DNA of 22,514 nucleotides. Source: a virus. Position 1 is the stretch's first letter, and every line of letters starts with the position of its first letter. The DNA is taken from positions 1 to 22,514 of IMG/VR virus record IMGVR_UViG_3300027132_000059; one strand, written 5' to 3'. Shown piece after piece: positions 13,673 through 19,537 of this stretch. Below the pieces are notes generated by a model that was not told the origin of the DNA, ran no database searches, and worked only from the letters and a program-made list of their open reading frames with translations. The translations under genes and the position numbers were made by a program.

Positions 13673-13912
13673 CTAGAACGAACCGCCGTTTACGTTTGGA
13701 GTCTTTAATATATATTTATCACTATTGGCATCGTACACCAAAGTTGCTCCATCGACTAGTTCTTGCTCAACAACATCAAAAAGTTGATCCAATCTTGGTT
13801 TTGTTACTAGGGAAAGCGGGGAAACAGATACTAACTGTTGGCCTACAGTGGTTACAGACGCCTTAATTGTTCCACCGCCTGGTGTTACTAGTTGTGCTTT
13901 TATGACTGACAT
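13673..13912 (-). CDS. Small virion protein ending in a GGSF motif
   Basis: 79 residues. A beta-like first half (IKAQLVTPGGGTIKASV) leads to a helix (KPRLDQLFDVVEQEL) and a C-terminal TLVYDANSDKYILKTPNVNGGSF. The ending resembles that of the 557-residue fibre next to it (ALVYATLDGGTF), hinting at a shared interaction tail. GAGG lies 7 bases upstream of the ATG, and the gene follows the 109-residue gene by 4 bases. Similar small proteins sit beside fibre genes in marine phages, but I know no function. Confidence 0.68.
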   Translation of the reverse strand: MSVIKAQLVTPGGGTIKASVTTVGQQLVSVSPLSLVTKPRLDQLFDVVEQELVDGATLVYDANSDKYILKTPNVNGGSF

Positions 13913-13916
13913 TTGG

Positions 13917-14246
13917 TTACCTCGTTACGCCAGGGGTTACTGTTACGATACCTTCTACAATTCTTGTCACTACATTCGCTGAACTTGTTATTTCAACATC
14001 GTAAACATACCTACCGGGCTCAATATTAGCAGTTTGATTTGCTGTTAACTGTAAGCCAACTGTACCACTCATTCCACCAAGAGATACTGAAAATGATCTA
14101 GAGTTAGATGATGAGTAAGTTTTTCTCATCTGAGATGCACCGGTATAACCGGTTAGATTAATGGCACCACCATCCACATCAGTCAATGCAATTGATGTAT
14201 TAAAGTTAGTGCCTTGATCTATAATTAAATTAGCCTTTGTTGCCAT
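13917..14246 (-). CDS. Small virion beta-sandwich-like protein
   Basis: 109 residues: ANLIIDQGTNFNTSIALTD, NLTGYTGASQMRKTY, VGLQLTANQTANIEPGRYVY, DVEI and VEGIVTVTPGV. This pattern (an Ig-like or BppU-like N-terminal beta domain with GRYVYDVE near the end) is widespread among small tail proteins of marine and other phages. It probably acts as a baseplate or fibre adaptor. The gene starts inside the last codons of the S74 fibre gene (17-base overlap), with AGAAGAG upstream. No catalytic residues are visible. Confidence 0.7.
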   Translation of the reverse strand: MATKANLIIDQGTNFNTSIALTDVDGGAINLTGYTGASQMRKTYSSSNSRSFSVSLGGMSGTVGLQLTANQTANIEPGRYVYDVEITSSANVVTRIVEGIVTVTPGVTR

Positions 14247-17200
14247 TTTTTAACTCTTCTATTTCTTGTTTTAGTTCTACAATAGCAGCAAATGCAAGAG
14301 CCGATAACTTCTCATAATCTACTGCAAGAGTGCCATCCGTTCTCGTTCTTACTGCAAGTGGGAATGCTTTTTCTACATCCTGAGCAATGACACCAAAGTC
14401 ATTCTTAACAACAAAGTATCCATCTTCACCACCACGTTCATCAATATAATCCTGAGTCCAGCTAAATGTCTTACCACCAATCTGTGATACAATATCAACT
14501 GCACCCTTAATATCTTCAACATTCTCTTTGAATTTTATGTCCGAAGGTGCAAACGCTGTAATATTATTTAGAGCTCTAATTTCACCGGAAGTACCCAATG
14601 TTGCACCACCAACTGATAGTGACTTAATTGATGTGTTAGCGTTTGTTGCTAGGATCTGCTCTCTACCAATCGCTGTGACTACTGTTGAGTTTGCAATACG
14701 TAACTCTTCAAAAGTAACATAAGAGTTAACAGTAGTGGTACCTAATCTTACACCTGAGGTGAAATCAATATTACCAATATGAGTTGCATTAGCTGAATAG
14801 TAACCTGTTGCGTTAGCTACACCAGTACTGTACATACCTGTTGCATTGGCTAAGAATGTTGTATGGTTCTTAATTGATGATGATGTGATTACAGTATTAA
14901 CTGAGCTATTACCAAGTCGTATAGCATTAGTATCCATACTTGCACCATTGGTGGCTGCAATAGCAGATACTGTAAATGATGTGGATGTATTAACAGCACC
15001 AACTACTTGCAACGCACCACTCAAATAGTTCCGTACCTCATTATTACAGAAAATACCAAATCTATTTGTTACTCTTGTGTTATTGGTTGGGTAATCACCA
15101 TATAACAAGTAGCCATTGGTTACTGTCATTGACGCACCTGGTTCAATAGTACTATGATAACCAAATGCATTACCGATATTACCAGTACTTGAACCTACAA
15201 TCAGTGACTTGCTGCCATACGCTACGTTAATTATACCAGTACTAACTGCTCCAACTGCTGTGTACGTACCATATGCAGCATCAACAGTATTAGCTGCTGT
15301 ACCACCAGCTTGGTTATATGCAGAGAAATAACCACCAAACGCCGTTGTTGTTCTCGCATTTGCACCAACCGTATTTGCATTGAAGACCTGACCTATGGAA
15401 CCATAGTGTGTTGAATTAAGGTTTGCACCAGCAGAATTTCTATTCTGCGAGTTATTGAAAGCCTGATCATACCCACCCACAACGTATCGAGCAGCTGCGT
15501 GAGCTACGTTGGAATTATGAACAATAGTCCAATTTCCACCCCAGTCATTGTCTGTTGTATATGCTTTAATGATATTCAATGCATATGTCGATGGCGTAGA
15601 GTTACCAATACCAACTGCACCAGATGTCGTATTACCAATAATCAACGTGGTAGCATTTGCGGTAATATTACCAAGTGCAATATTCAATCCATTTGCATTT
15701 AAGTTACCAGTTGCGTTTGCATAACCGGCAATTGTTGTGTTGCCTGCACCTAAAGCACCATTGAATGTCAATGCACCAGTAACGGTTACAGCGTTACTGA
15801 AGGTAGCAGCACCTGTTACAGCTAATGTATTTGAGAATGTTGCAGCACCTGTTAAATTCAAAGTATTGCTAAATGTGACCGCACGTGTTACAGATAACGT
15901 GCTACCAAATGTAACAGCACCAGTTGCAGATAACGTGTTACTAAATGTAACAGCACCGGTTGCAGATAGCGTGTTGCTAAATGTAGCTACATTGTTAAAT
16001 GTAGCTACTCCGGTTATCAATGAGTTACCTGATACAATCAGGTTACCTGAAATATTTGTGTATGTGTTGACCGTAAGATGTGCACCAATACTCAATAGTC
16101 CAGTTACATTAGCAGATCCAGTTACTTGTAATGCCACTGTAGGAGCAGTATTATTGATACCAACTCTATTATTAACAGCATCAACAAAGAATGTACCAGC
16201 GTCGATGTTTACATTACCAGCCAAAGTATGTGATGTACCACTGATAGTCACATTACCACCAAGAGTTACATTGTTAGCTAATGTAGTGTTACCAACAACA
16301 TTCAACATACCAGACAGGTAGTTGTTTGATTCACCCTGCATGTAGATACCAAACTTATTAGTTGTGTTTGAACCGGTGTGTGAACCAAAGTATAGATAAC
16401 CCGTTGTAATTGTGCCTAATGTATTACTTTCAACTGTTGAAGAAACACCATACGCTGTTGATATGTTACCTGTGACGGTTGAGTTAGCAACTTGAACTAA
16501 AGAATTCAAACCAGTTGCAGTAGAAATTACACCTCTACCCCATGATCTTGCTACAGCAGTTACAGCGGCTGCGCTGCTAACAGTATTAGCAGTCGTACCA
16601 CCTGCAGCATTTCTAGATTCAAAGTATCCAGCACCTAACAAGGTCAATCTTGAGTTCTCAGTACCCATCTCAGTATTAGCATTTTTTGCTATTACTACTG
16701 TACCGTACAAATCATTACCAGGATTACCGTTTGTTGAGTTAGCACTCAAAGTATTTGCAAAAGCCTGGATATATTGTGAGTAGTGCTGTCTTGCAGCAGT
16801 CATTGTTGCATTGTTGTATACTGTACTGATCGATGAGCCGTAGCTAGTTGCATCAGATGCGTATGTCTTGTAGATTGATAATCCTGTGTTAGTTAGGAAT
16901 GTTGTGTTACCAATCGTGATCACGCCAGATATATTATTACCAATCTTCAACGTTGTTGAGTTAGCAGTCATGTTACCAAGAGCAATTATAACTTGATTGG
17001 CGTATACATTTGTTGTCGAGGTAATGTCGGAATTAAAAACAATAGGTAAATTGAATGTAACACCGTTAGAGAATGTTACGTTACCCGTAACCGATAAGGT
17101 ATTACTTAATGTTGTAGCACCAGCAACAGATAATGTGTTACTTAATGTGACACCACCAGTTACAGCCAATGTATTGGTAAATGCAGATGCACCAGCTACA

Positions 17201-19329
17201 GATAAGGTATTACCAAAAGTTACTTGACCTGTGTACTGTGTAGTACCAGTAAATGCTGTAGTACCACCAATTGAGAGTGAACCACCAATTGTAGTGTTAC
17301 CAGCAATTATGAGGTTGTTACCAATAGCAGTTAGACCTGTTACACCGAGTCCACCTCTTACTGTTAGTAGTTTAGGAGTAATAAAATGACCAGGTTGAGC
17401 TGTTGCAGCAATTGATGATAGATTGATTGCTGTACCACCAGGAGTAGCTGCTAGCTGAATATGTGATGCATTAGCTGTGATTATATAATAATCAGTATTA
17501 TTAGCAAGACCACCAATAACAGTGTTACCTGTTCCTACTGAGTATGTTACAATATCATTGTTGGAGATATTAGTAGTATCACCAGCAGATATAAATCCTT
17601 TTATGGAGCTGTTACCAACCAGTACTGATGATGCATTACCAGAGAATGTAAGTGTAGTAGTATTGGATACTAATAACCGGTTAACAAACGAGATACCACC
17701 ATTAACTCTTAGGCTACTATTAGCTACAACTGCACCGTTTACTGTTAACGTACTATTTGCTGTTATAGGAGGTGCTAAAATTACAGATGCGGCTCCAGAT
17801 GTAACTTCGAAGTTACCCAAACTCTTTAGCCCACCATTAAAGAACACTTGACTATTACGGAAGTTGATAGCTGTGCTTGTTACGTCAAAATCACCAACAG
17901 TACTGACGAGCCCCTGGGTCGTTATACTTGCTGCATTTATATTATTAGCAAAATTAGCAGTTCTATTGACTTGTAAAGTTAACAGTGTTGTATTGGATGC
18001 AGCAGCCAGTGTACCTCTCACCTGAGCGCCTGGAGCCACTAGGAAATGACCTGGCTGTGAGCTGGTAGGTACTGATGTTAGGTTTACAGCTGCATTGGAT
18101 GATGCATTGACCAACTGAATAGCTGTTGAGTTGGTAGTCAGTATATAATAAGCTGCACCATTAGTTAAACCACCAATAGCTGTGTTTCCTGTATTTGCAA
18201 TATATGTAACTAGATCATTATTAGAATATGAACCAGTTCTTGCACCCATCAGCAAGAAACCATTAGCAGTGCTATTACCAATTAGCACTGTTGTTGTATT
18301 ACCATTGAATGTCTGTGCACCACCACCAGAAGAAACACCTGAACTGCCACCACCAATTGAGCCTGTAACAACAACATTACCTGCAATAATTAAATCTCCA
18401 CCAACTTGTAGGTTCGCTCCCACGTTAGCCATACCGGAAATCTTAGCATCACCAGCAACTTCCAAAGCTACTGATGGTGATGCAGTATTAACACCTAATC
18501 TATTTGTTGATGCGTCTAGTACAAAACTACCCGAGTCAAAAATAACGTTTCCAGCAACAGAAAGAGTACTGCCAAGAGATACTGCACCGACAATATTAGC
18601 TGTGTTACTGAATGTAACATTGCCTACTACTGCTAAAGTGTTACTCAATACAACATTACCAGTTACTGCTAGCGTATTACTAAATGTAACATTACCAACT
18701 GCTGATACACTATTACTGAATGCTACACCACCAGTATACTGAACAGTGCCTGTGAAAGCTGTGTTACCTGCAACAGTAAGCACACCACCAACTGTTGTGT
18801 TACCTGTTATGTTTGCTTGACCTGTAACGTGCAGAGCAACGCCAGGAGCCGTGTTGTTTATACCAACTCTGTTATTGACGGAATCAACATATAGTGTTCC
18901 GGAGTCGATGTTAACATTGCCTCCAACAACATGCGAAGTACCACTAATGGTTACATTACCAGCTATATTTGCTAACCCACTAATAGTAGCGTTACCAGAA
19001 GCAGTAATAGATTGCGTACCTATCCCAGTAGTAGTGATTGTTGTATTAACAGTTGAGTTACCAACCGATACATTACTCGTCACAAAGAGAACATTACTTG
19101 TAGTTAGTGTACCACCCCTTAGACCAAGGGTACCAGATCCACTTACAACAACACTGTTTGATACAAACGTACCATTAATTACAGCATTACCAGTTGTAAT
19201 ACTACCAGCAGTATTTGCTACAGCAGTAACAGTGTATGTGGAGTATCCATATAACAGAGTGTTGGTTTTATCAACCCAGTTTTGGAATGAATCTGTTACG
19301 ATATTTACATTAGATGTTTGGATTGCCAT
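14230..19329 (-). CDS. Giant repetitive tail fibre with C-terminal S74 chaperone domain
   Basis: 1699 residues. The N-terminal MAIQTSNVNIVTDSFQNWVD is probably the attachment segment. The shaft holds three tracts of 12-residue repeats of the type VTFSNTLAVTGN (about 201-264, 701-757 and 1108-1191). It also has three copies of a VNNRVGIN.T.P.VAL.V.G motif, a duplicated domain of about 100 residues (338-439/558-659) and a duplicated domain of about 195 residues (816-1013/1250-1444). The C-terminal 104 residues are a peptidase S74 intramolecular chaperone: Ser1596-Asp-Ile-Lys-Phe-Lys1601, then FGVIAQDVEKAFP and LAVDYEKLSALAFAAIVELK. In characterised members this domain trimerises the fibre and then cuts itself off at the Ser. 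The start overlaps the end of the preceding gene by 20 bases, with GAGAG upstream. Receptor unknown. Confidence 0.85.
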   Translation of the reverse strand: MAIQTSNVNIVTDSFQNWVDKTNTLLYGYSTYTVTAVANTAGSITTGNAVINGTFVSNSVVVSGSGTLGLRGGTLTTSNVLFVTSNVSVGNSTVNTTITTTGIGTQSITASGNATISGLANIAGNVTISGTSHVVGGNVNIDSGTLYVDSVNNRVGINNTAPGVALHVTGQANITGNTTVGGVLTVAGNTAFTGTVQYTGGVAFSNSVSAVGNVTFSNTLAVTGNVVLSNTLAVVGNVTFSNTANIVGAVSLGSTLSVAGNVIFDSGSFVLDASTNRLGVNTASPSVALEVAGDAKISGMANVGANLQVGGDLIIAGNVVVTGSIGGGSSGVSSGGGAQTFNGNTTTVLIGNSTANGFLLMGARTGSYSNNDLVTYIANTGNTAIGGLTNGAAYYILTTNSTAIQLVNASSNAAVNLTSVPTSSQPGHFLVAPGAQVRGTLAAASNTTLLTLQVNRTANFANNINAASITTQGLVSTVGDFDVTSTAINFRNSQVFFNGGLKSLGNFEVTSGAASVILAPPITANSTLTVNGAVVANSSLRVNGGISFVNRLLVSNTTTLTFSGNASSVLVGNSSIKGFISAGDTTNISNNDIVTYSVGTGNTVIGGLANNTDYYIITANASHIQLAATPGGTAINLSSIAATAQPGHFITPKLLTVRGGLGVTGLTAIGNNLIIAGNTTIGGSLSIGGTTAFTGTTQYTGQVTFGNTLSVAGASAFTNTLAVTGGVTLSNTLSVAGATTLSNTLSVTGNVTFSNGVTFNLPIVFNSDITSTTNVYANQVIIALGNMTANSTTLKIGNNISGVITIGNTTFLTNTGLSIYKTYASDATSYGSSISTVYNNATMTAARQHYSQYIQAFANTLSANSTNGNPGNDLYGTVVIAKNANTEMGTENSRLTLLGAGYFESRNAAGGTTANTVSSAAAVTAVARSWGRGVISTATGLNSLVQVANSTVTGNISTAYGVSSTVESNTLGTITTGYLYFGSHTGSNTTNKFGIYMQGESNNYLSGMLNVVGNTTLANNVTLGGNVTISGTSHTLAGNVNIDAGTFFVDAVNNRVGINNTAPTVALQVTGSANVTGLLSIGAHLTVNTYTNISGNLIVSGNSLITGVATFNNVATFSNTLSATGAVTFSNTLSATGAVTFGSTLSVTRAVTFSNTLNLTGAATFSNTLAVTGAATFSNAVTVTGALTFNGALGAGNTTIAGYANATGNLNANGLNIALGNITANATTLIIGNTTSGAVGIGNSTPSTYALNIIKAYTTDNDWGGNWTIVHNSNVAHAAARYVVGGYDQAFNNSQNRNSAGANLNSTHYGSIGQVFNANTVGANARTTTAFGGYFSAYNQAGGTAANTVDAAYGTYTAVGAVSTGIINVAYGSKSLIVGSSTGNIGNAFGYHSTIEPGASMTVTNGYLLYGDYPTNNTRVTNRFGIFCNNEVRNYLSGALQVVGAVNTSTSFTVSAIAATNGASMDTNAIRLGNSSVNTVITSSSIKNHTTFLANATGMYSTGVANATGYYSANATHIGNIDFTSGVRLGTTTVNSYVTFEELRIANSTVVTAIGREQILATNANTSIKSLSVGGATLGTSGEIRALNNITAFAPSDIKFKENVEDIKGAVDIVSQIGGKTFSWTQDYIDERGGEDGYFVVKNDFGVIAQDVEKAFPLAVRTRTDGTLAVDYEKLSALAFAAIVELKQEIEELKNGNKG
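14233..14544 (-). other. S74 self-cleaving chaperone domain (residues 1596-1699)
   Basis: SDIKFKENV carries the conserved Ser and a Lys five residues later, the Ser-Lys pair used for autocleavage in characterised S74 domains. FGVIAQDV, the LAVDYEKL strand-helix and a C-terminal coiled-coil helix (IVELKQEIEELKN) complete the domain. Cleavage would occur just before Ser1596. Confidence 0.85.
14998..15582 (-). repeat. Fibre domain B, second copy
   Basis: Residues about 1250-1444: AYTTDNDWG, AAARY, GYDQAFNN, GGYFSAYNQAGGTAANTV, then TNGYLLYG and NRFGIFCNNEVRNYLSGAL. Aligned with the copy at 16291-16884. The two are clearly related but diverged. Confidence 0.75.
15757..16008 (-). repeat. 12-residue repeat tract 3 in the giant fibre
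   Basis: About seven units of the form A(V/T)TFSNTLSATG, 36 bases each. Adjacent units are nearly identical in DNA, and a short direct repeat of TAAATGTAGCTAC lies at its start. One unit carries an Arg (SVTRAV), which breaks the pattern. Confidence 0.85.
16099..16197 (-). repeat. VNNRVGIN motif, third copy in the giant fibre
   Basis: Residues 1045-1077: FFVDAVNNRVGINNTAPTVA followed by LQVTG. Almost the same as the copy at 18802-18900, with a looser copy at 18427-18531. This motif is frequent in fibres that end in S74 domains. Confidence 0.8.
16291..16884 (-). repeat. Fibre domain B, first copy
   Basis: Residues about 816-1013: TYASDATSYG, AARQHYSQYIQAFAN, GAGYFESRNAAGGTTANTV, then TTGYLYFGSHTGSN and NKFGIYMQGESNNYLSGML. 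Same order of landmarks as the second copy at an offset of about 431-434 residues. Confidence 0.75.
17059..17229 (-). repeat. 12-residue repeat tract 2 in the giant fibre
   Basis: Residues about 701-757, with units such as VTLSNTLSVAGA and TTLSNTLSVTGN. Preceded by TAFTGTTQYTG, which also precedes tract 1 in a near-identical form. Confidence 0.82.
17353..17658 (-). repeat. Fibre domain A, second copy
   Basis: Residues 558-659: LTFSGNASSVLVGNS, ISNNDIVTYSVGTGNTVIGG, YYIITANASHIQLA and AQPGHFITP. Aligns to the copy at 18013-18318 at an offset of about 220 residues. Confidence 0.82.
18013..18318 (-). repeat. Fibre domain A, first copy
   Basis: Residues 338-439: QTFNGNTTTVLIGNS, YSNNDLVTYIANTGNTAIGG, YYILTTNSTAIQLV and SQPGHFLVAPG. 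The module includes an (N)ND-VTY..GTGNT-IGGL core shared by both copies. Confidence 0.82.
18427..18531 (-). repeat. VNNRVGIN motif, divergent second copy in the giant fibre
   Basis: Residues 267-301: FVLDASTNRLGVNTASPSVA followed by LEVAG. A looser match to the copies at 18802-18900 and 16099-16197. Confidence 0.72.
18538..18729 (-). repeat. 12-residue repeat tract 1 in the giant fibre
   Basis: Residues about 201-264: units VTFSNTLAVTGN, VVLSNTLAVVGN, VTFSNTANIVGA and VSLGSTLSVAGN in perfect 12-residue register. Probably rungs of a beta-helical or triple-beta shaft. Confidence 0.86.
18802..18900 (-). repeat. VNNRVGIN motif, first copy in the giant fibre
   Basis: Residues 144-176: LYVDSVNNRVGINNTAPGVA followed by LHVTG. 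It precedes a repeat tract, as in copy three. Confidence 0.82.
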
Positions 19330-19537
19330 TGTTCTCTCTTCGTATTAAAACTGATAACATACTCTTGATATCATCAAGATCGCCTTTTAGGTTATCAATT
19401 TGACCTTGCAAATCGTTGTGGTTTTTTTGTTGAGCTCGTTGCTGCTTATAGAGACTGTAGGCCTCCGCATTTGTATTTATTAGTGCGTGATTACTACTAT
19501 CTCTATTAAAACTACCATCATCAGTTTTTATAATCAT
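19310..19537 (-). CDS. Small coiled-coil protein upstream of the giant fibre
   Basis: 75 residues. An N-terminal MIIKTDDGSFNRDSSNHALI is followed by a helix with Gln/Lys-rich and heptad-like character (YSLYKQQRAQQKN, then LQGQIDNLKGDLDDIKSMLS), and it ends RRENNGNPNI. The ATG overlaps the upstream stop as ATGA, and the end overlaps the fibre start by 20 bases, so all three genes look translationally coupled. No function can be assigned. Coiled coil plus position suggests a structural or adaptor protein between baseplate and fibre. It is similar in shape, but not in sequence, to the 67-residue protein at 11770-11973. Confidence 0.7.
   Translation of the reverse strand: MIIKTDDGSFNRDSSNHALINTNAEAYSLYKQQRAQQKNHNDLQGQIDNLKGDLDDIKSMLSVLIRRENNGNPNI

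Noticed and set aside
13713-13720. GATAAATA within the end of the 79-residue gene
   Set aside because: It encodes conserved-looking DKY codons and is only a 7/8 match, so there is too little to call a promoter.
15757-16008. CRISPR-like array because of the regular 36-base periodicity
   Set aside because: The repeats are continuous coding units with no unique spacers and keep the fibre reading frame open.
15737-19348. Several long plus-strand frames (up to 194 codons) opposite the giant fibre, with repetitive Val/Leu/Pro/Thr sequence
   Set aside because: They mirror the repeats and low stop frequency of the fibre gene. None has a convincing start site or a recognisable domain.
19474-19481. 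AATAAATA in the 75-residue coiled-coil gene
   Set aside because: A partial match inside coding sequence and about 145 bases from the fibre start. It is indistinguishable from chance.
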